Shown: positions 7,125 to 15,239 of the stretch, piece after piece
How the letters are laid out: each line of letters begins with the position of its first letter
Position numbering within the stretch: the stretch's first letter is position 1
Source of the DNA: DATFPK01 sp035264885
GTDB lineage: Bacteria > Actinomycetota > Thermoleophilia > Solirubrobacterales > 70-9
Length of the DNA stretch: 60,051 nt
Reading direction: 5' to 3'
Assembly: GCA_035264885.1 (NCBI GenBank)
Contig: DATFPK010000094.1
Span: 1 to 60,051 of the forward strand
Translations under genes and position numbers: made by a program
The notes under the pieces: generated by a model
What the model was told of the DNA's origin: nothing
Databases searched by the model: none
What the model saw: only the letters and a program-made list of their open reading frames with translations

Positions 7125-8579
7125 TCAGCCGGACTCCGCCCAGCCCCGCGACCTCTCCACCGCGCGGCGCCAGTCGGCCAGCAGCGACTCGCGCTCGTCG
7201 TCGCCCATCGCCGGCTCGTAGCGGTCCGCCTCGCGCCACATCGCATCGACCTCCTCGAGCGTCCAGACGCCGGTGGCGATCCCGGCCAGGTACGCGGAGC
7301 CGAGCGCGGTGGTCTCCGCGATCTCGGGGACGATCACGGGAACGCCGAGCAGGTCGGCCTGGAACTGCATCAGCCAGCGGTTGGCGACGGCGCCGCCGTC
7401 GGCCTTGAGGCTCCCGAGCCGATCGCCCGCCGCCGCCTCCTGGGCCGCCACCGCGTCGCAGGTCTGGTAGGCGATGGCTTCGAGCGCGGCGCGGGCCAGG
7501 TGGGCCCGCCCGTTACCGCGGGTCAGTCCGACGATGGTGCCGCGGGCGTAGGGGTCCCAGTGGGGTGAGCCGAGTCCGGTGAGGGCGGGGACGAAGTAGA
7601 CGCCGTCGTTGCCCTCCAGCGATCCCGCCAGCTCCTCGGTCTCGGCCGCCTCGCGGATGACCCCGAGGCCGTCGCGGAGCCACTGCACGGCGGCGCCGGT
7701 GACGAAGATCGCCGCCTCGAGCGCGTAGTCGGTCTTCTCGCCGAGGCCCCAGGCGACGGTCGTGAGCAGCCCGGCCGGCGGCTCGGTCGCCGTCTCCCCG
7801 GTGTTGAGCAGGACGAAGCTGCCGGTGCCGTAGGTGTTCTTGCCGGTCCCGGGCTCGTGGCAGGCCTGACCGAACAGCGCCGCCTGCTGGTCACCGGCGA
7901 TCCCGGCGATCGGCACCTCGCCGCCGAACTCCGAGGTCGTGCCGTAGACCTGGGAGGACGGGACCGGCTCGGGGAGCTGGGTCGGCGACACGCCCAGCAG
8001 CTCGCAGAGCTCCTCGTCCCAGGCCAGCCGGTGGATGTCGAAAAGCAGCGTCCGCGACGCGTTCGAGTAGTCGGTGACGAGGCGACCGGTCAATTTGTGG
8101 ACGAGCCAGGCGTCGATCGTCCCGAAGACGGCGTCCGCCCCGCCCTCCGCGTTGGCGATCAGCCATTCGATCTTGGTGCCCGAGAAGTAGGGGTCGAGGA
8201 CGAGGCCGGTCCGCTCGCGGATCAGCTCCTCGTGTCCCGCCTCGCGCAGCTCGTCGCAGCGCCGGGCGGTGCGGCGGTCCTGCCAGACCAGGGCATGGTG
8301 GATCGGGCGGCCGCTGTCGCGATCCCAGCCGACGACCGTCTCGCGCTGGTTCGTGATCCCGATCCCGTCGAGCTGCGAGCCCTGGATGCCGGCGTCGGTG
8401 ATCGCCTGCAGGGCCACCCGCCGGGTCACGCCCCAGATCTCCTCGGCGTCGTGCTCCACCCACCCCGGCCGCGGGAAGTGCTGGCGGAACTCCGAATAGC
8501 CGCGGCCCGCGATCCTGCCCTCGCAATCGAAGACGAGGCAGGTGGTGCCGGTGGTCCCCTGGTCGATCGCGAGGATCAC
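7125..8579 (-). CDS. glpK: Glycerol kinase
   Basis: FGGY-family kinase of 484 residues that phosphorylates glycerol to glycerol 3-phosphate with ATP. The N-terminus ILAIDQGTTGTTCLVFD is diagnostic, as are SQLDGIGITNQRETVV, WQDRRT, GIAGDQQAALFGQ and the C-terminal LKADGGAVANRWLMQFQ. Length is slightly short of the usual 495-500. GTG start at 8579 overlaps the stop of the glycosyltransferase gene (GTGA), and no ribosome binding site precedes it: that place is taken by a five-fold 7-base repeat, so translation probably depends on coupling from the upstream gene. Confidence 0.95.
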   Translation of the reverse strand: MILAIDQGTTGTTCLVFDCEGRIAGRGYSEFRQHFPRPGWVEHDAEEIWGVTRRVALQAITDAGIQGSQLDGIGITNQRETVVGWDRDSGRPIHHALVWQDRRTARRCDELREAGHEELIRERTGLVLDPYFSGTKIEWLIANAEGGADAVFGTIDAWLVHKLTGRLVTDYSNASRTLLFDIHRLAWDEELCELLGVSPTQLPEPVPSSQVYGTTSEFGGEVPIAGIAGDQQAALFGQACHEPGTGKNTYGTGSFVLLNTGETATEPPAGLLTTVAWGLGEKTDYALEAAIFVTGAAVQWLRDGLGVIREAAETEELAGSLEGNDGVYFVPALTGLGSPHWDPYARGTIVGLTRGNGRAHLARAALEAIAYQTCDAVAAQEAAAGDRLGSLKADGGAVANRWLMQFQADLLGVPVIVPEIAETTALGSAYLAGIATGVWTLEEVDAMWREADRYEPAMGDDERESLLADWRRAVERSRGWAESG

Positions 8580-9304
8580 GTCGCTCGTCGCTCGTCTCTC
8601 GTCTCTCGTCGCTCGAGGTACACCCTCGCGGAATCCAGCAGCTGGCGAAACCTATGCCAGAACCCGCCGAGGCTGCGGCCCGTGGCCCGGTGCTCGAGGT
8701 CGAGCTCGTACTCGCGCAGGCGGAAACCGGCCCGCACGGCGTCGATCGTCATCCCGACCTCCATCCCGTAGCCGGCGGCGAACGGGACGACCGCCCGCAA
8801 CGCCGCCGAGGTGAGCGCCCGCTGCCCGGAGATCGGGGCGACCGGGCTGATGCCGGCTCGGCGCCTGATCGCCCAGCGGGCGAACCCCAGGGCGACCCCG
8901 AAGCCACCGCCGCGACGTCGCCGGAAGGCGCCGACCGCGAGGTCGCACTCGCCGGCGGCCACCGCCGCGACCAGCCGCGCCAGCGCGCCGGCGGAGGCGC
9001 CGAGGTCACCGTCGCAGAGCAGGAAGACGGGCTCCCGCTCCTCCCCCGCCCGGTCGAGGACGCTGTGCGCGGCGGCGGTCATGTTCCCGCCTTTGCCGTG
9101 GGGCCGCCCCCGGCGCACGACCTCGGCCCCGGCCGCCATCGCGATCTCACTCGTCCCGTCGCCCGAGCCGTCATCGGCGACGACGAGGTGGGCGCCGGGA
9201 AAGGCGGCGCGCAGCGCCCGCACGGTGTCCCCGATCCGATCCGCCTCGTCGCGGGCCGCGACCAGGACGACCGGCGGATCAGGGTCGGCTGTGGCGACGT
9301 TCAA
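8576..9304 (-). CDS. Family 2 glycosyltransferase
   Basis: Protein of 242 residues with a GT-A fold start (PVVLVAARDEADRIGDTVRAL), VVADDGSGDGT and the metal-binding DGDL in FLLCDGDLG (DxD-like). It resembles polyprenyl-phosphate/UDP-sugar glycosyltransferases and glucosyl-3-phosphoglycerate synthases in general layout; the acceptor is not predictable. No membrane segments are evident. The only start candidate is TTG at 9304, with CACAAT 7 bases upstream as a possible -10 box. The C-terminal tail (RRETRDERRAT) comes from the 7-base repeat. Probably cotranscribed with glpK. Confidence 0.82.
   Translation of the reverse strand: MNVATADPDPPVVLVAARDEADRIGDTVRALRAAFPGAHLVVADDGSGDGTSEIAMAAGAEVVRRGRPHGKGGNMTAAAHSVLDRAGEEREPVFLLCDGDLGASAGALARLVAAVAAGECDLAVGAFRRRRGGGFGVALGFARWAIRRRAGISPVAPISGQRALTSAALRAVVPFAAGYGMEVGMTIDAVRAGFRLREYELDLEHRATGRSLGGFWHRFRQLLDSARVYLERRETRDERRAT
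8581..8615. repeat. Five tandem copies of a 7-base repeat (TCKCTCG)
   Basis: Plus-strand units TCGCTCG, TCGCTCG, TCTCTCG, TCTCTCG, TCGCTCG follow one another without gaps. They encode the Arg/Glu-rich tail of the leftward glycosyltransferase and end five bases before the glpK start codon on the minus strand. The unit is not a multiple of three, so gain or loss of a copy would shift the frame and break the GTGA overlap. Confidence 0.75.
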
Positions 9305-9325
9305 CGCGGCTATTGTGGCGCGCCA
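9304..9325. promoter_or_regulatory. Overlapping divergent -10 boxes between glycosyltransferase and biotin carrier genes
   Basis: Only 20 bases separate two divergent start codons. The AT-rich core CTATTGTGG (9310-9318) reads as TATTGT rightward, 8 bases before the ATG at 9325, and as CACAAT leftward, 7 bases before the TTG at 9304. Both transcripts would be leaderless. No clear -35 box was found for either. Confidence 0.4.
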
Positions 9326-9537
9326 TGGCCGACATCGAAGCCCACATCACCGGCAACGTCTGGAAGGTCGAGGTCGCGGTCGGGGACCAGGTCTCCGACG
9401 GCGACACCGTCGTCATCCTCGAGTCGATGAAGATGGAGATCCCGGTCGAGGCCGAGGACGAAGGCGTCGTCAAGGAGATCCGCTGCGAGGAGGGCCAGTC
9501 GGTCAGCGAGGGCGACGTTCTCGTCGTGCTCGAGTAG
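9325..9537 (+). CDS. Stand-alone biotin/lipoyl attachment protein (BCCP-like)
   Basis: A 70-residue single-domain protein. ESMKMEIP (residues 33-40) is the biotinylation motif, with Lys36 the acceptor, flanked by the mirrored half-motifs GDQVSDGDTVVILE and GQSVSEGDVLVVLE. It is the size of the small carriers of acyl-CoA carboxylases in actinobacteria. No carboxylase subunit is adjacent, so its partner is encoded elsewhere; the biotin operon lies 3 kb downstream. ATG at 9325 was preferred to an in-frame TTG at 9313 because the protein then starts exactly at the domain. Confidence 0.9.
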   Translation: MADIEAHITGNVWKVEVAVGDQVSDGDTVVILESMKMEIPVEAEDEGVVKEIRCEEGQSVSEGDVLVVLE

Positions 9538-9556
9538 TGGGCCGGGGGCGCGTCCA

Positions 9557-10363
9557 GTGAGCGAGCAGCTCGCCGGCGGCAAGGTCGTCCTCGACGAGCC
9601 CGCCGAGGCGGTCACCCGTCTGCGGCTGAGCAACCCCGCGACCCGCAACGCGCTCGACCACCAGACCCTGGGCGGCGTCGCCGAGGCCCTCGAGGGCCTC
9701 GACCGGAAGGACGGGCACCGCTGTCTCCTGGTCACCGCCGAGCCCCCGGTCTTCTCGGCCGGGTACGACATCGGCTCGATTCCCGACGACAGCTTCGAGC
9801 AGGACGCCGAGTCACTGGTCGCCCACCCCTTCCACAGGGCTCTCGACGCGCTGGCCCGCCACCCCTGGCCAACCGTCGCCGCGATCAACGGGCACTGCCT
9901 CGGCGGCGGGCTCGAGCTGGCGATCACCTGCGACCTCCGGGTCTGCGCCGGGGGCGCGAAGCTCGGTATGCCGCCCGCCAAGCTCGGCCTGATCTACGGG
10001 CACACCGGGCTGCGCAAGTTCATCGACACGATCGGGACGCCGTGGACCAAGCACCTGTTCCTGACCGGCCGGACGCTCTCGGCCGAGGGGGCCGAGCGGA
10101 TCGGCCTCGTCCACGAGGTCGTAGCCGACGAGGAGCTGCCCGCGGTGGGTTTGGCGCTGGCCGCCGAGATCGCCGGCAACGCCCCCCTCTCGATGCGGGG
10201 CAACAAGGAGGCGATCGAGACGCTGAACTCGAACCCCGTCCTCAGCGAGGACCAGGAGCGCCACCTGATCGAGCTGCGCGAGTCCTGCTTCCGCGGGGAG
10301 GAGCTGCGCGAGGGCATCCGGGCCTTCGCCGAGAAACGCAAGCCGCGGTGGCAGCGAGGCTGA
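9557..10363 (+). CDS. Enoyl-CoA hydratase/isomerase family protein with altered active site
   Basis: Crotonase-fold protein of 268 residues. The oxyanion-hole segments FSAGYDI (71-77) and NGHCLGGGLELA are intact, and the first catalytic Glu (in GGGLEL) is present. The second Glu, normally in a PE.GL.. motif, is replaced: the sequence reads MPPAKLGLIY. Crotonases without this residue are often decarboxylases, isomerases or thioesterases rather than hydratases, so the reaction should be left open. GTG start at 9557. It ends inside the start of the AlkA-like gene, indicating an operon with it. Confidence 0.85.
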   Translation: MSEQLAGGKVVLDEPAEAVTRLRLSNPATRNALDHQTLGGVAEALEGLDRKDGHRCLLVTAEPPVFSAGYDIGSIPDDSFEQDAESLVAHPFHRALDALARHPWPTVAAINGHCLGGGLELAITCDLRVCAGGAKLGMPPAKLGLIYGHTGLRKFIDTIGTPWTKHLFLTGRTLSAEGAERIGLVHEVVADEELPAVGLALAAEIAGNAPLSMRGNKEAIETLNSNPVLSEDQERHLIELRESCFRGEELREGIRAFAEKRKPRWQRG

Positions 10364-11001
10364 CCAAGGCGGATCGACGCCTCGCCGCCGCCGACCCGGT
10401 GATGGCCGGGCTGATCGAGCGGCTCGGCCGGCGCAGCCTCGAGACCCGCGGCAGGCGGCGCGGCGAGGGCCCGGCCGACGCCTACGGGGCCCTGCTGCGG
10501 ACGGTGGTCGGCCAGCAACTCTCGACCAGGGCCGCACGGACGATCTACGGCCGGGTCCTCGACCTGTTCGGCGGCACCGACCCGAGCCCCGAGCAGCTCC
10601 TCGAGGCCGACGAGGAGGCGCTGCGCGGCGCCGGCCTCTCGGGCCGCAAGGTCGAGTACCTGCGCGACCTCGCCCGCCACGTGCTCGACGGCGACCTCGA
10701 GCTCGAGCGGTTCGAGGAGCTCGAGGACGAGGAGGTGATCGAGGAGATCGTCGCCGTCCGCGGCCTCGGCCGCTGGAGCGCCGAGATGTTCCTGATCTTC
10801 CACCTCCGCCGCCCCGACGTCTTCTCCGGCGGCGATCTGGGGCTGCGGCGGGCGATCCAGATCGAGTATGGGATGGAGGAGCCGCCGACGCCGGACGAGG
10901 CGGTCGCCCTGTCGGAGCGCTGGCGGCCCGACCGCAGCCTCGCGGCGATCTACCTCTGGGAGTCGCTGGCCGAGCCGGCCGACCCGTTCGACGACCGCTA
11001 G
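10348..11001 (+). CDS. DNA-3-methyladenine glycosylase II (AlkA-like, HhH-GPD)
   Basis: Base-excision repair glycosylase of 217 residues that removes alkylated purines. Seen are TVVGQQLSTRAA, GLSGRKVEYLRDLA, the helix-hairpin-helix VRGLGRWSAEM and, 20 residues on, the catalytic Asp in FSGGDLGLRRA. The N-terminal AlkA beta domain is missing, as in the compact single-domain members. GTG at 10348 was chosen, overlapping the previous stop by 16 bases; an in-frame extension to 10042 is a shadow of the hydratase gene. Its stop shares the CTAG tetranucleotide with the convergent GH3 gene. Confidence 0.9.
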   Translation: MAARLTKADRRLAAADPVMAGLIERLGRRSLETRGRRRGEGPADAYGALLRTVVGQQLSTRAARTIYGRVLDLFGGTDPSPEQLLEADEEALRGAGLSGRKVEYLRDLARHVLDGDLELERFEELEDEEVIEEIVAVRGLGRWSAEMFLIFHLRRPDVFSGGDLGLRRAIQIEYGMEEPPTPDEAVALSERWRPDRSLAAIYLWESLAEPADPFDDR

Positions 11002-12140
11002 CCGTGGTCGGGGCCGAGGCGGTGGCGGAGCCTGAGGACCCGCGCCACCGACCTCTCGAATCGAGCCCGGTCGAGCGCGCGGGAGCGCAGCCTGCGCCGC
11101 AGCGCCCGGCCGGCCCTGGCGGCCGGGCGATGGTCGCTGAACAGGAGCATGTCGACCCCCGACTTCGCGGCCGCGAGGCCGGCCTTCGCCGGGCCGCCGA
11201 AGGCGCGGGTGGCGACGGTGCCGAGGGCATCGGTGACCGAGACGCCGCGGAACCCCAGCCGGGCCCGCAGCTCGCCGGTGGCGATGTCGCGGCTGAAGGC
11301 CGCCGGCTTCGGTGAGAACGCGGGGTAGATCGCCGTGCTGAGCATGACGAGGTCGCCGCCGGCGTCCGCGAACCGGCCGAAGGGCACTTCGTCGACCCGG
11401 CGCAGTGTGCGCTTCGAGAGCCGGATCCGCTCGACCGCGAAGTCGGTGTTCTCGCGGGCGGCGCCGAAGCCCGGGAAGTGCTTGGCGGTGGCGGCGACCC
11501 CGCCGCGCTGCATCGCCCGCGCGAACGGGACCGCTGTATCGGCGACCCCGTCGGCGGTCGAGGCGAAGCCGCGATCGGTGTTCTCGATCTCGCCGCCCGG
11601 CCGAGCCACGTCGAGGACGGGCGCCAGGTCGACGTTGACCCCGACCTCGCGCAGGTTGCCCGCCGTCAGGCGCCCCTGTTCGCGGCTGTAGGCGGCGCCG
11701 CGCGCACCCATCTCCTCGGCCGACGCGTTCGGCGCCCCGCCGATCCGCTTGACGAGACCGCCCTCCTGGTCGGTCATGACCAGCAACGGATCCCGGCGGG
11801 CGACCGGCCGCGGGATCGAGCGGAGCTGCTCGACCAGCCGCCGCCCCCGCCCCCGGCTCGGGAAGTTGTCGGCGAAGAGGATCACACCCGCCGCGTCACC
11901 GCCGCGGATCATCCGCCGGACCCCGGCGGGGACGCGGGTGCCGTTCAGGCCGATGACGATCCGCTGCCCGGCCAGCTCGCGAATCGAGAGGCGGTCCACC
12001 GCCGCCCGCCTCGCATCCTCCCCGCCGAGCGCCATGGCGACCCCGGCGGCGAACGACGCCCCGGCCACGGCGCACAGCGCGAATAGCGCGGCGCGGCGGC
12101 GGCGGGCGGTGGCGGGGCGGCGTGTTCCGGCGCGTGCCAT
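10998..12140 (-). CDS. Secreted glycoside hydrolase family 3 protein (NagZ-like, altered acid/base loop)
   Basis: Protein of 380 residues with a twin-basic signal/anchor (RRRRAALFALCAVAGASFAAGVAMAL) and a GH3 N-terminal barrel: MTDQEGG, NVDLAPVLDV, AATAKHFPGFG and the nucleophile Asp in VSVTDALGT. NagZ enzymes carry KHFPGHG followed by a DSH acid/base triad; here these read KHFPGFG and ENTDF, so the usual His is absent. It may cleave N-acetylglucosamine-containing wall fragments by another acid/base, or bind without cleaving. TAAGAT lies 6 bases before the ATG at 12140 and would give a leaderless mRNA. Confidence 0.85.
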   Translation of the reverse strand: MARAGTRRPATARRRRAALFALCAVAGASFAAGVAMALGGEDARRAAVDRLSIRELAGQRIVIGLNGTRVPAGVRRMIRGGDAAGVILFADNFPSRGRGRRLVEQLRSIPRPVARRDPLLVMTDQEGGLVKRIGGAPNASAEEMGARGAAYSREQGRLTAGNLREVGVNVDLAPVLDVARPGGEIENTDRGFASTADGVADTAVPFARAMQRGGVAATAKHFPGFGAARENTDFAVERIRLSKRTLRRVDEVPFGRFADAGGDLVMLSTAIYPAFSPKPAAFSRDIATGELRARLGFRGVSVTDALGTVATRAFGGPAKAGLAAAKSGVDMLLFSDHRPAARAGRALRRRLRSRALDRARFERSVARVLRLRHRLGPDHG

Positions 12141-12218
12141 GGGCCGATCTTAGGGGCGGCGCGCGGCCCGATCGCGTCCGGGCCGCGGCATAGCCTGGCT
12201 CCGCAGTTCGCCAGCCCC

Positions 12219-13349
12219 ATGTCCTCCCTGATCAGCTTCGAAGAGGCGCTCGCGCTCGGCGAGCTCAGCGATCATGACCAGATCGGCGACCTGGTCGAGC
12301 GGGCCTGGGCGGTGCGGCGCGAGAACTTCGGCGACTCCACCGACATGTGCTCCCTCGTCAACGCCAAGTCCGGAGGCTGCGCCGAGGACTGCGGCTTCTG
12401 CGCCCAGTCGCGCTACGCCGAGGCGGACACGCCCATGCACGCGATGATGGAGCCCGACCAGATCCTCGAGCACGCGCGAGCGGCCGAGGCAGCCGGCGCC
12501 CACCGTTTCTGCATGGTCACCCAGGGACAGGGGCTGTCGAAGCGCGACTTCGAGAAGATCGTCGCGGGCGCGAAGCTGGTCGCCGAGAACACGAACCTCA
12601 AGCGCTGCGCCTCGATCGGCCACATGTCGGCGGACCGGGCGAAGCGGCTGAAGGACGCGGGCATCCAGCGCGTCCACCACAACGTTGAGTCCTCGCGCTC
12701 CTACTACCCCGAGGTCTCGACGACCGTCCGCTACGACGGCCGGATCCGCACGATCGAGGCGGTCAAGGAGGCCGGCCTCGAGACCTGCGTCGGCGGCATC
12801 CTCAATCTGGGCGAGAGCCCGCGCCAGCGAGTCGAGATGGCGTTCGAGCTGGCCGAGCTGGAACCGACGTCGGTGCCGATCAACCTGCTCAACCCGAGAA
12901 CCGGGACCAAGTTCGGCGACCGCGACCTGATGGACCCGTGGGACGTCGTCAAGTGGGTGGCGATCTTTCGGCTGATCATTCCCGGCGCCCTCTTCCGCCT
13001 CTGCGGCGGCCGGGTCGAGAACCTGGGCGAGCTCCAGCCGCTCGCGGTGCGCGCCGGGCTGAACGGGGTGATGATGGGCAACTTCCTGACCACGCTCGGC
13101 GCCGAGCCCGAGGACGACCGGACGATGTTCGAGGAACAGGGGCTGAACGTGGCCCGGCAGGACGACAACGGCGCCAACCCGCGGCCGGACAACCGCTCGG
13201 GATGGCTCGACGGTGAGACGCCGGCGACGCCGATGGACGACCTGATCGACAATCAGGGGGAGGCGAACTTCTGGGACCCGTCGACCCAGCTCCGGGTCGT
13301 CAGGAAGGCGAAGAAGCCGCCGCCCTACCCCAGCGAGAAAGCGGCGTGA
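12219..13349 (+). CDS. bioB: Biotin synthase
   Basis: Radical-SAM enzyme of 376 residues that inserts sulfur into dethiobiotin. The cluster motif CAEDCGFCAQS (CxxxCxxC) is at about residue 53, followed by YAEADTP. NVESSRSYYPEV, GGILNLGES and PINLLNPRTGT are BioB hallmarks, including the conserved Arg in the substrate site. The C-terminus is longer than in E. coli BioB and ends in a basic, Pro-rich tail. First gene of bioB-bioF-bioD; TAGCCT at about 12193 is a possible -10 box. No biotin repressor site was recognised. Confidence 0.95.
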   Translation: MSSLISFEEALALGELSDHDQIGDLVERAWAVRRENFGDSTDMCSLVNAKSGGCAEDCGFCAQSRYAEADTPMHAMMEPDQILEHARAAEAAGAHRFCMVTQGQGLSKRDFEKIVAGAKLVAENTNLKRCASIGHMSADRAKRLKDAGIQRVHHNVESSRSYYPEVSTTVRYDGRIRTIEAVKEAGLETCVGGILNLGESPRQRVEMAFELAELEPTSVPINLLNPRTGTKFGDRDLMDPWDVVKWVAIFRLIIPGALFRLCGGRVENLGELQPLAVRAGLNGVMMGNFLTTLGAEPEDDRTMFEEQGLNVARQDDNGANPRPDNRSGWLDGETPATPMDDLIDNQGEANFWDPSTQLRVVRKAKKPPPYPSEKAA

Positions 13350-13368
13350 GCCGCAGGCGGGCGGCCCC

Positions 13369-14580
13369 GTGACCGACATCGCCGACCGCCTCGAGGACCT
13401 CCGCAACAGCGGCCTCGCCCGCGGCCTGCGCCTCGTCAGCGGCCCGCAGGGCCCGCGCGTCGTGCTCGACGGACGACCGGTCCTCCTCCTCTGCTCGAAC
13501 AACTACCTCGGGCTGGCCGATCATCCGCGCGTCCGGGAGACGGCGGCCGAGGCGGCGATGCGGTGGGGCGTGGGGGCGGGAGCTTCGCGGCTCGTGTCCG
13601 GGAACATGCAGGCCCACCGCCGCCTGGAGCAGCGGCTCGCCGTATTCAAGGGCCAGGAGGCGGCGCTTCTCTACGGCTCCGGGTTCCTCGCCAACACGGG
13701 GGTGATCGCCTCACTCGCCCGCCGCGGCGAGGTGGTCTTCTCGGACGAGCTCAACCACGCCAGCATCATCGACGGATGCAGGCTGTCGCGAGCCGAGGTC
13801 TTCGTCTACCGCCACTGCGATCTCGAGCACCTGGACTGGGGGCTGCGACAGGCCCGTGGACGCGGCTCCCTCGTCGTCACCGACGGTGTCTTCTCGATGG
13901 ACGGGGACGTGGCGCCGCTCGCCGAGCTGGCCGAGCTGACCCGCAGGCGCGACTGCCGCTTGATGGTCGACGAAGCGCATGCGACCGGCGCCGTCGGCCC
14001 CCGCGGGCGCGGCGCGGTGGCCGCGGCGGGGGTCGAAGAGGACGTCGACGTCGTCGTCGGAACCCTCGGCAAGGCGCTCGGCTGCTACGGCGCCTATGCC
14101 GCTGCGAGCCGGGAGATCGTCGAGTTGCTGCTCAACACCTCGCGCCCGTTCATCTTCTCGACCGCGCCACCGCCGCCCGTGGTGGCCGCGGCCGAAGCGG
14201 CTCTCGAGCTGCTCGAGGAGGAGCCGCACCGGGTCGAGCGGCTGCAGGCGAACGCCTCGGCCCTGCGCGACTCGCTGGGCGCCGAGGGGATGGACGTCGG
14301 CGCGTCGACGACTCAGATCGTCCCGGTGGCGGTGGGCTCCGCCCACGAGACGATGGAGCTCTGCGAGGCGCTGCTCCGGCGCGGGGTCTTCGCCCAGGGC
14401 ATCCGCCCGCCGACCGTCCCCGAAGGCGCTTCGCGGCTGCGGCTGACCGCGATGGCGACTCACCGCCCGGCCGAGCTGCGGCGCGCGGCCGGAATCCTCG
14501 CCGACTGCGCCCGCGAGCTCGGCGTCGCCGCCCCGGTCCCGGCCGCCGCCGAGCCGGCGCCGCTGTCCGAGGCCGCATAG
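13369..14580 (+). CDS. bioF: 8-amino-7-oxononanoate synthase
   Basis: PLP-dependent alpha-oxoamine synthase of 403 residues joining pimeloyl-thioester and alanine. Landmarks are LLCSNNYLGLADHPRV, GSGFLANTGV, VVFSDELNHASIIDG, VDEAHATGAVGPRGRG and the PLP lysine in GTLGKALGCYG. The family also contains 2-amino-3-ketobutyrate ligase, but the position between bioB and bioD settles the role. GTG start at 13369, 19 bases after bioB. The C-terminal Ala/Pro/Glu-rich tail is an extension. Confidence 0.94.
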   Translation: MTDIADRLEDLRNSGLARGLRLVSGPQGPRVVLDGRPVLLLCSNNYLGLADHPRVRETAAEAAMRWGVGAGASRLVSGNMQAHRRLEQRLAVFKGQEAALLYGSGFLANTGVIASLARRGEVVFSDELNHASIIDGCRLSRAEVFVYRHCDLEHLDWGLRQARGRGSLVVTDGVFSMDGDVAPLAELAELTRRRDCRLMVDEAHATGAVGPRGRGAVAAAGVEEDVDVVVGTLGKALGCYGAYAAASREIVELLLNTSRPFIFSTAPPPPVVAAAEAALELLEEEPHRVERLQANASALRDSLGAEGMDVGASTTQIVPVAVGSAHETMELCEALLRRGVFAQGIRPPTVPEGASRLRLTAMATHRPAELRRAAGILADCARELGVAAPVPAAAEPAPLSEAA

Positions 14581-14585
14581 GCCGC

Positions 14586-15239
14586 TTGCGCGGCGTCTTC
14601 GTCACCGGCACCGGCACCGAGGTCGGCAAGACGGTCGTCGCGGCGGTGATCGCCCGCTCGGCCGCCGCCGCGGGCCAGGCGGTGGGCGTCTTCAAGCCGG
14701 CGGTGACCGGGCTCGACGAGGCCGGCGAGCCGGACCACCGCGTGCTGCGGCGCGCCGCGGGGTCTGCACAGGAGGACGAAGAGCTCGCCCCCTACCGCTA
14801 CGGGCCCCCGATGTCCCCGCACCTGGCCGCGGACCTCGCCGGGGAGGCGATCGAGCCGGCCCGGGTGGCGGCCGCCGCGCGGGCGGCGGGCGCGGGACGG
14901 TTTCTGATCGCCGAGGGGGTCGGCGGCCTGCTCGTCCCGCTGGCCGGCGGCTACCTGGTCCGCGACCTCGCCCGCGACCTCGGCCTGCCGGCGGTCATCG
15001 CCGCCCCCCCGGGCCTGGGGACGATCAACCACACCCTGCTGACGCTCGAGGCGGCTCGCGCCGCGGGCCTTGACGTCGCGGCGGTCGTGCTGACGCCATG
15101 GCCGGCCGAGCCGGGTCCGATCGAGGAATCGAACCTGGCGACGATCGCGTCGCTTGGGGCGGTCCGGGTGGAGACGCTGCGGCGGATCGACGTCGGACGC
15201 CCCGCCGGCTGGCCGGACCTGCGGATCGGCGTGTTCTAG
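14586..15239 (+). CDS. bioD: Dethiobiotin synthase
   Basis: ATP-dependent enzyme of 217 residues closing the ureido ring of dethiobiotin. The P-loop GTGTEVGKT is at residues 8-16; KPAVTG, the Mg-binding EGVGGLLVPL and the PGLGTINHTLLT segment are typical. The only sensible start is TTG at 14586, five bases after the bioF stop. It ends in a CTAG shared with the convergent MFS gene. No ribosome binding site is visible before the TTG, so translation is probably coupled to bioF. Confidence 0.93.
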   Translation: MRGVFVTGTGTEVGKTVVAAVIARSAAAAGQAVGVFKPAVTGLDEAGEPDHRVLRRAAGSAQEDEELAPYRYGPPMSPHLAADLAGEAIEPARVAAAARAAGAGRFLIAEGVGGLLVPLAGGYLVRDLARDLGLPAVIAAPPGLGTINHTLLTLEAARAAGLDVAAVVLTPWPAEPGPIEESNLATIASLGAVRVETLRRIDVGRPAGWPDLRIGVF

